Assembly (NCBI RefSeq): GCF_016616425.1
Contig: NZ_CP067101.1
Span: 3,844,001 to 3,908,000 of the forward strand
DNA length: 64,000 bases
DNA from: Bradyrhizobium diazoefficiens
GTDB lineage: Bacteria > Pseudomonadota > Alphaproteobacteria > Rhizobiales > Xanthobacteraceae
Direction: 5' to 3'
Every line of letters starts with the position of its first letter. Position 1 is the stretch's first letter. A program made the position numbers and the translations under genes. The notes beneath the pieces are model-generated. The model searched no databases, was not told the DNA's origin, and was given only the letters and a program-made list of their open reading frames with translations. This document shows positions 49,983 through 59,500 of this stretch, one piece after another.

Positions 49983-50213
49983 ATGACGATCTTCCGATTG
50001 ACCCTGAAGGCACTCGCAATCGCCTTCACCCTGGTGGCCGGTGCCGCGCTGCTGCGCGCTCGTCCGCAGCCCATCGAGAGTGCCGTCCTGGGTGCCGACT
50101 GGAAATGCACCCAAACCGCGTTTGTGCTTACGATCTGCGCACCGCGCGTCCAGCAGGCGATTCCGGCAGTCGAAACCTCGCGCAAGGATGCCATCCGGGC
50201 CACCCGAGGGTGA
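49983..50213 (+). CDS. Hypothetical anchored protein, 76 residues
   Basis: One N-terminal membrane or signal segment (LKALAIAFTLVAGAALL), then a short periplasmic part with two cysteines (DWKCTQTAFVLTICAPRVQQ) that may form a disulfide. No family is recognised. Confidence 0.55.
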   Translation: MTIFRLTLKALAIAFTLVAGAALLRARPQPIESAVLGADWKCTQTAFVLTICAPRVQQAIPAVETSRKDAIRATRG

Positions 50214-50289
50214 ACCTGAGAAGCAGATTGGGATGTGATCGGACGTCGCAGAGGTGATAAGCCGGCTCGCCCGCCATAGGTAGCCATGT

Positions 50290-50508
50290 ATGTCCATGTC
50301 CAAGCCCGAACCGGGCGCAAAGCCCAAATCTCCGCCGCAGCCTCAATCCGGTGACAGCCGCCGCGGCGCGATCGCCGGCTTGATCATCGTGGTCGTGATT
50401 CTCGGTATTGGCTGGTGGCTCGTCCGGGACCTCACCGTGGCCAGCAAGATGCAGGACTGCCTGATGTCCGGGCGGAGCAATTGCAACGTGATCGAACCGG
50501 CCCGCTAG
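50290..50508 (+). CDS. Single-pass membrane protein, 72 residues
   Basis: A Pro/Lys-rich cytoplasmic start (MSMSKPEPGAKPKSPPQPQ), one transmembrane helix (AIAGLIIVVVILGIGWWLV) and a short periplasmic tail with two cysteines (MQDCLMSGRSNCNVIEPAR). A recurring type in Bradyrhizobium; the function is unknown. Confidence 0.65.
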   Translation: MSMSKPEPGAKPKSPPQPQSGDSRRGAIAGLIIVVVILGIGWWLVRDLTVASKMQDCLMSGRSNCNVIEPAR

Positions 50509-50684
50509 AGGCGCTCCGGCGTGAGTCGTCGAGCCGAAAAATTGCCGTGATTTTAATCATTTGTAACGAGGCTTCGCCGACCAAAGCAAGTCAGCTATGT
50601 CAGCCGGCATCAAGCCCAGCGCGAGGCGAATCGTCTATCGCGCCAGGCACCACGGCAATCGAGAGAGCAGGGGGTCCAGCACGC

Positions 50685-51461
50685 ATGAGTGCGTCCAGCC
50701 GCATGAAGATCATCATTCCCTTGGTTTCGGCCATGTCGTTGCTCACGCTTTCGGCGCAGGCCCAGGACGCCAGGCCATCGAGGGGCCCCGGCCAGCCTCA
50801 AGCCGGCCCGGGTGCAGGGGCATCGTCCCCGAACAATCAGAACCTGCGCAAGGGCCCGTCGCCGCAGCAGGCCGTCCGGCCCGCGCCGCAGTCCGGCGGC
50901 CAGCGCCACGCGGGTCCCGGTCCGTACGGCGCCGGCGGCCCCTCGCCGGGACGCTATGTCGCCCGCGGTCCTGCTCCGACGCGCGATTGGGGCGGGCACG
51001 CCTATCGTGGCAATCGCGCTTGGGATGGCGGACGCTGGCGCCACGAAGTCCACAACGGCCGCTCCGGCTGGTGGTGGGACGTTGGCGGCGTCTGGTATTA
51101 TTATCCGCAGCGGATGGCTGGTCCGCCCGCCTATATCTCGGAGGAGTATTACGACGACGTACCGGTGGCCTATGCGCCACCGCCGCCTCCGGTCGTCTAT
51201 GCGCCGCCACCTCCGCCTCCGCCCCCGGCTGATCCCGGCGCGAGCGCGCTTGGCGGCGCCATCGTCGGCGGCGTGCTCGGCGGACTGCTGTCGGGCAATG
51301 CGACAGGGGCTGCCGCCGGCGCGGTTCTCGGCGGCGCAACCGGAGCCATCGCGGGCGCAACCGCCGCATCCCAGCCGGGCTACTACTGGGCGCAAGGCAA
51401 TTGCTACTACCGCTATCCGGATGGGCAGTATGTGGCGGCCGATCCGCGGGCGTGCCGTTAG
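50685..51461 (+). CDS. Exported Pro/Gly-rich protein with glycine-zipper region, 258 residues
   Basis: Signal peptide MKIIIPLVSAMSLLTLSAQAQ (ATG 50685, or 50703 six codons later). Then a disordered Pro/Gly/Gln part, a Trp/Tyr-rich block (WRHEVHNGRSGWWWDVGGVWYYYPQ), a poly-proline stretch and a glycine-zipper helix (ALGGAIVGGVLGGLLSGNATGAAAGAV). The end has CYYRYPDGQYVAADPRACR. A likely outer-membrane-associated structural protein; the function is unknown. Confidence 0.75.
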   Translation: MSASSRMKIIIPLVSAMSLLTLSAQAQDARPSRGPGQPQAGPGAGASSPNNQNLRKGPSPQQAVRPAPQSGGQRHAGPGPYGAGGPSPGRYVARGPAPTRDWGGHAYRGNRAWDGGRWRHEVHNGRSGWWWDVGGVWYYYPQRMAGPPAYISEEYYDDVPVAYAPPPPPVVYAPPPPPPPPADPGASALGGAIVGGVLGGLLSGNATGAAAGAVLGGATGAIAGATAASQPGYYWAQGNCYYRYPDGQYVAADPRACR

Positions 51462-51695
51462 GCACTGGTCGCATCCTGATCTGAGAGAGGCGGGCGAAAG
51501 GTCCGCCTCGTTTGCACTATCAGGCAATTGTCTGGATGTGAGGCCCAGCCTCACGGCTTCGCAATCAGCGCATGCGGGTGAGGCGAGGGTGCGCCTGGGC
51601 GGCTCGCCCAGTCCGGGAGGCGGCGACGTCACCCCGCAATCGTACGGACGAAATCGCCATGCGCTTGTCCAGATGGCCGGCTAGGGTCGGGTCTC

Positions 51696-51881
51696 ATGTG
51701 TACCAAGTACGATCCACAGCACGAAGCCGAGGCCGCGATGAAGCGGGCTGCGGCATCGGAAGGCGCCGACCGGCAACGCCTGATCCAATTGGCCCTGGCC
51801 TGGCACGAACTCGCCCGCGATCCGCGCGAGGAGCAAACGGATTCGTCAGATCCAGCCGGGCACATTCGTTCCGGCTGGTAG
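51696..51881 (+). CDS. Small hypothetical protein, 61 residues
   Basis: MCTKYDPQHEAEAAMKRAAA followed by DRQRLIQLALAWHELARDPR, a helical pattern repeatedly seen in small Bradyrhizobium proteins. Soluble, no signal. Followed 20 bp later by a strong hairpin. Confidence 0.6.
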   Translation: MCTKYDPQHEAEAAMKRAAASEGADRQRLIQLALAWHELARDPREEQTDSSDPAGHIRSGW

Positions 51882-51896
51882 GCCGACCGACATGAG

Positions 51897-51933
51897 AAAA
51901 ACCCCGTGCTCGGGGGACAAGCACGGGGCTCTT
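51897..51933 (-). terminator. Hairpin of the ACCCCG / CGGGG family, copy D
   Basis: A 9-bp stem CCCCGTGCT (51902-51910) / AGCACGGGG (51920-51928) with a T-run on the minus strand and CTCTTC beyond the other arm. The strongest of the four related hairpins. Confidence 0.6.
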
Positions 51934-52148
51934 CAAAGCCGACCGGGGCTGGAAGGTCGGCACCACCTGACTTCATGGCATCCAACGTGCCGGTCGTGAT
52001 CTCGTTCCACGCCGCCTTCGCATTTTACTGTGCCTTACTATGCTGCGGTTCGAGGCGCCCGGCGTTGCGCGGAGCGGCTCGCTTCGCGCGCTGCGGCCGG
52101 TGCTCGTGACGCCAGTTCCAAGATCAATCTGACCTGACGAAACGTAGC

Positions 52149-52214
52149 GTTAAGAAATGTGCGGCGCCGATTATTGCGATTACGATTCGTGCTCTTGGAA
52201 CGAAGCGGAGTCGG
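52149..52214 (+). repeat. Dispersed hairpin repeat, degenerate copy 3
   Basis: Aligns with the copies at 30438 and 30716: GTTAAGAA at the start, GCCGATTATTGCGATTACGATTCGT in the middle and GGAACGAAGCGGAGTCGG at the end. The hairpin arms carry several substitutions. Confidence 0.6.
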
Positions 52215-52253
52215 ATCATGAAGAAACAAGAAGCCCGAAGCGGCTCAGCGTTT

Positions 52254-52481
52254 TTAGGCGGCTTCCGTCTTCGGTACCGCGTCGGCATTCACTGAAAGCT
52301 TGACGACATCGCCTTCGACGGCACCGACATATTTCGTGTCAATGTAGTGATGATGGTCCTTGTGACCTTCCGGACTGTCCTTCCGCGTCAGCTTGATCCG
52401 GTTGCCCTCGACGCGGTCAACGGTGCCGACATGTGCGCCGTCCTTGCCGATGATTTTCATGTGCTCTCTGATGTCAGCCAT
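52254..52481 (-). CDS. DUF2171 domain protein
   Basis: 75 residues. Begins MADIREHMKIIGKDGAHVGTVDRVEGNRIKLTRKD, the PRC-barrel-like DUF2171 pattern, with HKDHHHYIDTKYVGAVEGDVVKLS later. AAGGAGAAC precedes the ATG. Cytoplasmic and of unknown role; homologues are often induced by stress. Confidence 0.85.
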   Translation of the reverse strand: MADIREHMKIIGKDGAHVGTVDRVEGNRIKLTRKDSPEGHKDHHHYIDTKYVGAVEGDVVKLSVNADAVPKTEAA

Positions 52482-52598
52482 GTTGTTCTCCTTTGCACAG
52501 TCTCAACGTCGAACATCGATCTTCGTTGCGGCGGGCGTGGCACTGGACCCAAGGCGGTTTCCGAACGTTGACGTCCGATCGGATCAGCCAAGACGCGC

Positions 52599-53885
52599 AT
52601 GGAGAGCATTCAGGCCTATCTCGACAGAAAGCACAGGGAAATCGGGCTGCTGAACGACTGCCTGAGAAGCCCGTTGCATCTGACTCGTCCGCGATCGGTC
52701 GACGAGGTCATCACGTCGAAATTCCGGATCACGGCGGCGCTGCGCGCGGACCATGAACTGCGGGACTGGAAAGCGACGGAGACGGCGTGGTCGGCGAGCG
52801 CACGTCCTGCCAGCGGTCCGTTCGTGTTCGCTTACGACTATCAGCGCGCGGATCTCGCCGTGCAGGGGCCGTCCTTCTACGATCTCGATCGCGGTTGCAC
52901 GAGCGAGACGATCTATACCGCCTCCGGCATGGCCGCAATCTCGGCACTGTTGCTGGCCTCCAGGCATGTCGTCGGCCCTGCCGATATTCTCGTGCTGCCG
53001 GGCTCCTATGGCGAGACGCTGGAACTCATCCGGGATTTTGTCCCGCATCTGCGGCTACGGGCCTTGAAGCTCCCACTGCAGGATGCGTTCGCTCCGGCGA
53101 GTTCGCCGCAAATCCTGCTGCTGGATTCCTGCATCTCCGCCGCCGCCTTCGAAGCGGCGCTGTGCTGCGTCGGTTCGGAGCTCGATCTGTTGATTTTCGA
53201 CACGACGTGCTTTGCCGGCCGATCGGGCCGCATCCGGCGCGTCCTGAGATGGACGCGCCGATATGCAGTCCCCGTCGTAATGGTGCGAAGCCACACCAAG
53301 CTCGATTCGCTCGGCGCGGAATATGGCCGGCTCGGCTCTGCAGTTTTCGTGCACGGAAACGAGCATCAGCAGCGGGCAGGACGGCCTGAATGGACACGTC
53401 TCGCGTCCGAAAGCCGCAACGCGGTGCGCCTGCTCGGCGGGGCGGCATTGCCGGCGCACTTCCCGCCCTTTGTGGGCAGCGCGGCCTACTGGGCGCTCAC
53501 GAGAAGGCGTGTTGCCGCGATCTTGCGCAACGGCCGAATCACGACTCGCTATTTTGCGGCGAGGCTCCCGGCGCTCTCGGCCGAACTCCATTTCGCTCAC
53601 GGTCTCTACGTCACCCTTCGCGGCAGGCGCCCCCTCGACGAGGCGAGCGCACGGCAGGCCGCCGAGGACATGAGCAACGAACTGCGTGGAGAAGGCTTCC
53701 CGATCCGCCACGCCGGCAGCTTCGGTTTCGACTTCGCTGCGACCGAGTGGTTTCACAATGCGACCACGGACCAGTATAGCGTTCGGGTCGCCGTCCCGGA
53801 TTTGCCGACGGAGCTGTGGGGCGATCTCACCGCGGCCATAGCGCGGTGGTGGCGGGCCCATCAGTCCGCAGGCGGTGAAGGATGA
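52599..53885 (+). CDS. Unassigned fold-type I PLP-dependent enzyme
   Basis: 428 residues. The pattern of an aminotransferase-like PLP enzyme is visible: YTASGMAAISALLLASR (cofactor-phosphate helix), LVLPGSYGETLELI, LLIFDTTCFAGRSGRI (the Asp that contacts the pyridine N) and MVRSHTKLDSLGAEYGRLG with Lys234 as Schiff-base lysine, resembling the Cys/Met-metabolism subgroup. The C-terminal domain has RGEGFPIRHAGSFGFDF and VRVAVPDLPTELWGDL. I cannot assign a reaction. It is a lone gene, divergent from DUF2171, next to an IS remnant. Confidence 0.75.
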   Translation: MESIQAYLDRKHREIGLLNDCLRSPLHLTRPRSVDEVITSKFRITAALRADHELRDWKATETAWSASARPASGPFVFAYDYQRADLAVQGPSFYDLDRGCTSETIYTASGMAAISALLLASRHVVGPADILVLPGSYGETLELIRDFVPHLRLRALKLPLQDAFAPASSPQILLLDSCISAAAFEAALCCVGSELDLLIFDTTCFAGRSGRIRRVLRWTRRYAVPVVMVRSHTKLDSLGAEYGRLGSAVFVHGNEHQQRAGRPEWTRLASESRNAVRLLGGAALPAHFPPFVGSAAYWALTRRRVAAILRNGRITTRYFAARLPALSAELHFAHGLYVTLRGRRPLDEASARQAAEDMSNELRGEGFPIRHAGSFGFDFAATEWFHNATTDQYSVRVAVPDLPTELWGDLTAAIARWWRAHQSAGGEG

Positions 53886-54297
53886 ATGACGCCGCTTGCG
53901 CGGAAGAGCGCGCCTCGATCAATCGATCGCCAGGCGATGCTCCAAGGCCGGCTTTTTGTTGTTGTCGCGGCTGGGACGCGCCCACTCCTGGAGGGCGAAG
54001 GAGAGGTGATGCTGGCCCATAGCGGCGCCAATGATCGATGCTTGAGCCACCTTGATGGGCCTTGTGACCACGCTGTGGTGTTCACCACGCCTGCGTCGAT
54101 TGCCAAATACGACATCGCGCCGATCGCCACCGCAGATGCGATAGCCATTCTCGTCCATTCGGTAGGAAGCATCGGAGTCCTTAACCGGGCGCATTCGCCC
54201 GGCGCTTAGATAGGAGGCATTTGCGCGGCTCAAAGGCCGGCGTATGGTTACCCACGCCTTCGTGAAGGGCGATGGATTTGCATGAGCGACCCGAGAC
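53886..54297. other. Unassigned region between PLP enzyme gene and IS481 remnant
   Basis: Open frames exist on both strands, but none looks better than the other and none matches a family. It may be decayed mobile-element flank. Confidence 0.4.
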
Positions 54298-54912
54298 ATA
54301 GGTGACAGAACGTACCGGACACATGGGTTACACTTTCCGCTTTTGTTCTGCGGGAGGGTGTTGATGCCGTGGAAAGCGAGTTCGGTAATGGAAGAGCGCC
54401 TTCGTTTTGTCGCCCGGCTTCTGGATGGAGAAGCCATGACCGAGGTGTGTCGGGAGTTCGGGATATCCCGCAAGACCGGCTACAAGACTTTCGACCGCTA
54501 CAAGGAGCACGGCCTTGAGGCCCTGAGCGATCGCTCCAGGCGGCCGGTGCGCTACGCCAATCAGTTGCCGGCGCAGATCGAGACCTTGATTGTCCAGCTC
54601 AAGACCGAGAAGCCGCATTGGGACGCACGCAAGATCCGCGAGCTCCTGGTCCGGCGGCTGGATGGCGATATCAGAATCCCTGCCAAGAGCACCATCCATG
54701 CCGTCCTCGACCGCCACGGCCTGGTCAGGCGGGGCCGCGGCCCGCGCTATCGCGCCCATGGCACGCCGCTATCGCAAGGCGCGGCGCCGAATGATCTCTG
54801 GTGCGCCGATTTCAAGGGCGAGTTCAAGCTCGGCAATGAGCGCTACTGCTTCCCGTTGACCGTCAGCGATCATGCCTTGCGCTTCCTGCTGCTGTGCGAG
54901 GCGCTCGATTCC
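54298..54912 (+). mobile_element. IS481-type insertion sequence, 3'-truncated
   Basis: Left-end sequence including GGTGACAGAACGTACCGGAC, followed by the transposase start at 54364. Similarity to the transposase stops at about 54912, where unrelated sequence begins, so the right end is missing. Confidence 0.7.
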
Positions 54913-55053
54913 CCCCGGGAGGAGCCGGCCTGCCGAGATGGAAGCGTCTGCCGGGACTGGGCCGCGGATGCGGACGACGACACGCGCGCGGCGCTGCTTG
55001 AGTGGCAGAGCGCTATCGGTCGGCTGGTTCGTCACACCTCCCACAGACAGTAG
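54364..55053 (+). pseudogene. Truncated IS481 family transposase
   Basis: The N-terminal ~185 residues are typical: helix-turn-helix MEERLRFVARLLDGEAMTEVCREFGISRKTGYKTFDRY, LSDRSRRPVRYANQLP, and the start of the DDE core APNDLWCADFKGEFKLGNERYCFPLTVSDHALRFLLLCEAL with the first catalytic Asp. The second Asp and the Glu are missing. The frame continues into unrelated sequence to 55053. Transposition activity is not expected. Confidence 0.85.
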
Positions 55054-55246
55054 CTCTCGCGGCATTCCTAGCGCCGGAACGGATCAGAGCTACTGCGCGT
55101 CGTGGGTGTTGAAGGGCCTGTGTCGGTTCAGGCCGGCGACTTTTTTCATGCGTTTGTGAACTGCTTCACAACGTGCGAGCGTTGGCCGTTTTTCTATACT
55201 GCCAATGGCCCTGTGCGGGTCGCGTTCGACACAAGAGGGGATGTTA
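54913..55246. other. Gene-free stretch after the IS remnant
   Basis: No supported gene. It marks the junction between the lost IS right end and the lower-GC small gene that follows. Confidence 0.4.
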
Positions 55247-55528
55247 ATGAAACTTATTCTTTCCATCCTTATGATTTTGCCGGCGAGCGCTTTCGCCAAC
55301 GATTGTCCCGGATTTCTAAACTACGTGAAGGCCAATTCGCAGCTAAAACAGCGCAATAACAGCCAGATTCAGTGTTTTGCGACCAAGCCGTCCAAGCAGC
55401 ACACTACGCTATTCACTTTTACATCTGGCAACGTGACCGTCGCTTGTACAAGGTCTGGATCTTATCCTTACCGACAACTGTCCTGTTCTGACGGCGGCCA
55501 AAGCTTCGGAAAGGCGCTGAAGAACTAA
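55247..55528 (+). CDS. Small secreted cysteine-containing protein, 93 residues
   Basis: The ATG at 55247 follows AGAGGGG by six bases. Signal peptide MKLILSILMILPASAFA. The mature part contains four cysteines (NDCPGFL, IQCFATK, VACTRSG, LSCSDGG) that can form two disulfides, and is rich in Ser/Thr/Asn/Gln. Base composition is clearly more AT-rich than the surroundings, a sign of transfer. No family is recognised. Confidence 0.65.
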   Translation: MKLILSILMILPASAFANDCPGFLNYVKANSQLKQRNNSQIQCFATKPSKQHTTLFTFTSGNVTVACTRSGSYPYRQLSCSDGGQSFGKALKN

Positions 55529-55634
55529 TCAAATAAGCGGGTCCGGCCGGCCGGCATCACATCCGTTTGATTGTGGGAAACGACCCCCTGCGCTCCCCAT
55601 TAGCTTCTAGGTCACTCCTGATCCGGAGGCTTGC

Positions 55635-55880
55635 ATGGCGAAACTCAGCACACTCGGGGCGGTCGCAATTTTATCATGCGCGCTCGCAGGCGCCGTAAAT
55701 GCGCAGCAGGCGACCAAAAGTAAGGGTCACCCCGCAACCGGCACAGTCGGTGCCGCATCGAAGAATGATGCCAGCAACAGCCAACACCGCAAATCTGACG
55801 TTCCAGGACGCCCGGGCGTCTCATGCCAGCGCGATACCTTTTTCACCGGCAATGACGGGCAAAGGCACCTTTGCAAGTAA
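55635..55880 (+). CDS. Small secreted protein, 81 residues
   Basis: A signal peptide (LSTLGAVAILSCALAGAVNAQ) and a polar disordered middle, with a C-terminal VSCQRDTFFTGNDGQRHLCK whose two cysteines may pair. An ATG with CCGGAGG upstream. The function is unknown. Confidence 0.6.
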   Translation: MAKLSTLGAVAILSCALAGAVNAQQATKSKGHPATGTVGAASKNDASNSQHRKSDVPGRPGVSCQRDTFFTGNDGQRHLCK

Positions 55881-56069
55881 CGAGCGTCGCTCGCCTGAGC
55901 CTCGACACGTCATAGCCGCGTTCGATTTCTCGCCGGTTTGTTTCGGGACGTTTCATGCCGCCCCCGGAAAACGGTTTCGCTTAACGCCGCCCCAAGTGAG
56001 GCCCCAGCTCCCGCCGCTGGGGTCTTTCTTTTTGCCCGCCAGTTCATGCTGCGGGCAAATGAAAATTGC

Positions 56070-56146
56070 TGGCGATCCCGGCAGGACTCGAACCTGCAAC
56101 CCGCGGAGTAGAAATCCGCTACTCTATCCAGTTGAGCTACGGGACC
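56070..56146 (-). tRNA. tRNA-Arg (anticodon TCT)
   Basis: Minus-strand cloverleaf: acceptor GGTCCCG pairs with CGGGATC, anticodon stem GCGGA/TCCGC with loop TTTCTAC, T loop TTCGAGT, discriminator G and encoded CCA (56070-56072). Confidence 0.95.
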
Positions 56147-56548
56147 GTCTTGAGCCGCCCCGGCCTGGGCTGGCTGTTCATCTAGCATGCCAATATGAAA
56201 AATATCGTCTTTCGCCAAGCCTGAACCGAACCGTTTTCCTCAAACTCGCGACAAAGCGGAACGGTGGCGTGTCAGGGTGCCGGGTTGAGCGGCAGCGGAC
56301 TAGACGATGGATCACATCGCCGGGAACGCTGGCCAGCTTCCGGGATATGGCCGCCGGTCGACTGCTCAGGTATTGCTGCGTCATCAGGACGGCGTGCGCG
56401 ACGGTATCTTGATCGGTCTCCTCTGGACTTGCCTTGTCATGGCGAATGCGACGATTTGCACCTTTGGTTCCATCGCCTTGAGTCCGTCACCTTTCAGCGC
56501 ATTTCATGCTGCCTGCGGGCCGCTGTCCGCGATTTCCGGGAGTCCCTC
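56147..56548. other. Region upstream of the macroglobulin gene
   Basis: About 400 bp between tRNA-Arg (minus) and the macroglobulin start. An open frame runs in from 56264 in phase with the gene, but its sequence looks non-coding before 56549. Confidence 0.45.
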
Positions 56549-59500
56549 ATGATCGGTCTTGTTCGCGCCGTCACATTGTGCGCCACGCTGGCGCTCGGCC
56601 TCAGCGCAGCGCAAGCCGCGGACAAGGCGTTCAAGCGCGACGATCTCGCCGATTCCGCGATCAAGCTGGAGGCCCAGATCAAGAGCGAGGCGGGGCCGGT
56701 CGCCAAGACCAGCGCGACGCTGCGCACGGATGCGGACGCCGCCTTCCGGCGCAACGATTACCGCACAGGGCTGTCGATGCTCGGCCAGATCGCGGCCACC
56801 GCGCCGGGGGATGCCGGCAACTGGCTGCGGCTCTCCAAGGTGATCTTCCAGATCTCGCCGAAGAGCTCGAGCGAGCAGACGTTCCTGCTGGAACGCGCCT
56901 CGACCGCCGCCTACATCGCCTACCAGCGCGCGGGCAATCCGGGCGAGGAGGCCGACGCGCTTGCCGTGCTCGGCAAGGCGCTGGCGGAACGGAAACTGTG
57001 GCGGCCGGCGCTGGATGCGCTGCGGCTGTCGCTCGACATGCGGGAGGTCGCCGACGTCCGCGGGCAATACGAGAAAATGCGCGACGAGCACGGCTTCCGG
57101 CTGCTCGATTATACCGTGGACTCGGATTCGGCGAGTCCGCGCGCCTGCTTCCAGTTTTCCGAGGAGCTGGCAAGACGCACCGATTTCGCGCCATTCCTGG
57201 CCCTGGCCGGCCAGGACAAGCCGGCGCTGTCGGCCGAAGGCAAGCAGCTCTGCGTCGACGGGCTGAAGCACGGCGAGCGCTACAACATCAATCTGCGCGC
57301 CGGCCTGCCGTCCACCGTGAAGGAAGGCCTGCCGAAATCGGCGGAGTTCAACGTCTATGTGCGCGACCGCAAACCCTTCGTGCGCTTCACCAGCCGCGCC
57401 TATGTACTGCCCAGGACCGGCCAGCGCGGCATTCCCGTGGTCAGCGTCAACACGCCCGCGGTCGACATCAACGTGTTCCGGATCGGCGACCGCAATCTGA
57501 TCAACACGGTGGTCGACAGCGATTTCCAGAAGACGCTGTCGAAATACCAGCTCAGCGATCTCGGCGACGAGCGCGGTGTCAAGGTCTGGTCCGGCGAGCT
57601 CGCGACCGCCATCACCCTGAACCAGGATGTCACCACGGCATTCCCGGTCGACCAGGCGCTCGGCGAGCTGCAGCCGGGCGTCTACGTGATGACGGCCGCC
57701 GCCAAGGGTCCTGGCTCGGACGACGATTATCAGCTCGCCACCCAATGGTTCATCGTCTCTGATCTCGGGGTAACAGCCTATTCCGGCAATGACGGGATCC
57801 ACGTGTTCGTCAACTCGCTGGCTTCGACCGATCCGGTCGGCAAAGCCGAGGTGCGGCTGGTTGCGCGCAATAACGAGATCCTGGCCACCCGCAAGACCGA
57901 CGACAGCGGCCATGTGCTGTTCGAGGCGGGCCTTGCGCGCGGCGAGGGCGGCTTGTCGCCGGCGATGCTGACGGTCACTGGCGAGAAGGCCGACTATGCC
58001 TTCCTCAGCCTGAAGTCCTCCGCCTTCGATCTGTCCGATCGCGGCGTCTCCGGCCGCGCCGTGCCTGTGGGCGCCGATGCCTTCGTCTATGCCGAGCGCG
58101 GCGTCTACCGCTCCAGCGAGACCGTCCATCTCACCGCGCTGTTGCGCGACGGGCGGGGCAATGCCGTCACCGGCGGGCCGCTGACGCTGGTGATCGAGCG
58201 TCCCGACGGCGTCGAATTCCGTCGCGCCGTGCTGTCCGATCAGGGCGCGGGCGGCCGCACGCTGGCCGTGCCGCTCAATTCGGCTGTGCCGACCGGCACG
58301 TGGCGGGTGCGCGCCTTCACTGACCCGAAGGGCTCCTCGGTCGGCGAGACCACCTTCATGGTCGAGGATTACGTCCCCGATCGAGTCGAATTCGACTTAT
58401 CCGCCAAGGACAAGGTGATCAAAGCTAATGCTCCTGTGGAGCTTAAGGCGGACGGCCATTTCCTCTATGGTGCGCCGGCCTCGGGCCTCCAGCTCGAAGG
58501 CGATATGCTGGTTGCGCCCGCGGCCGAGCGCCCGGGCTTTGCCGGCTACCGGTTCGGCGTCGCCGACGAGGAGACCACCTCGAACGAGCGCACGCCGCTG
58601 GAGAACCTGCCCGAGGCCGATGCCAATGGGGTCGCGATCTTCCCGGCGACGCTGGACAAGCAGCCGGCCTCGACCCGTCCGCAGGAGGCGCAGATCTTCG
58701 TCCGCATGGTCGAGACCGGCGGCCGCGCCGTCGAGCGCAAGATCGTGCTGCCGGTCGCGCCCACGGCGGCGCAGATCGGTATCAAGCCGCTGTTCGGCGA
58801 CAAGAACGTCGCCGAGGGTGACAAGGCCGAGTTCGACGTCGTGTTCGTCTCGCCCGAGGGCGAGAAGCTGCGCCGCGACGGCCTGCGCTACGAGCTGCTG
58901 AAGATGGAGTCGCGCTATCAGTGGTATCGCCAGAACAATTACTGGGAGTACGAACCGGTCAAGTCGACCTCGCGCGTTGCCGATGGCGACGTCACGGTTA
59001 CGGCCGACAAGCCGGCGCGGATTTCGCTCAGCCCCCAGCCCGGCCGCTACCGGCTCGATGTGAAGTCGAATGACGCCGATGGCCCGGTGACCTCGGTGCA
59101 GTTCGACGTCGGCTGGTATTCCGACGGCAGCGCCGACACGCCGGACCTCTTGGAGACCTCGATCGACAAGCCCCAATATGCCTCCGGGGACATCATGACG
59201 GTGTCGGTCAATGTTCGCAGCGCCGGCAAGCTCACCATCAACGTGCTCGGCGACCGCTTGCTGACGACGCAGACCATCGACGTCAAGGAAGGCACCGCAC
59301 AGGTCAAGCTCCCGGTCGGCAAGGACTGGGGCACCGGCGCCTATGTCGTGGCGACGCTGCGCCGTCCTCTTGATGCGGCGGCGAAGCGCATGCCGGGCCG
59401 GGCGATCGGGCTCAAATGGTTCGGCATCGACAAGCAGACGCGCACCTTGCAAGTGAAGCTGTCGCCGCCGGCGCTGGTCCGGCCGAATTCGACGCTGAAG

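Noticed and set aside
53886..54209. A 107-codon plus-strand frame directly after the PLP enzyme gene
   Set aside because: An equally good frame exists on the opposite strand and neither shows a domain, so coding is not supported.
56070..56146. tRNA-Arg as attachment site with a direct repeat of its 3' end
   Set aside because: I looked for a copy of the tRNA 3' end to the left of the gene and saw none in the window, so no att pair is claimed.
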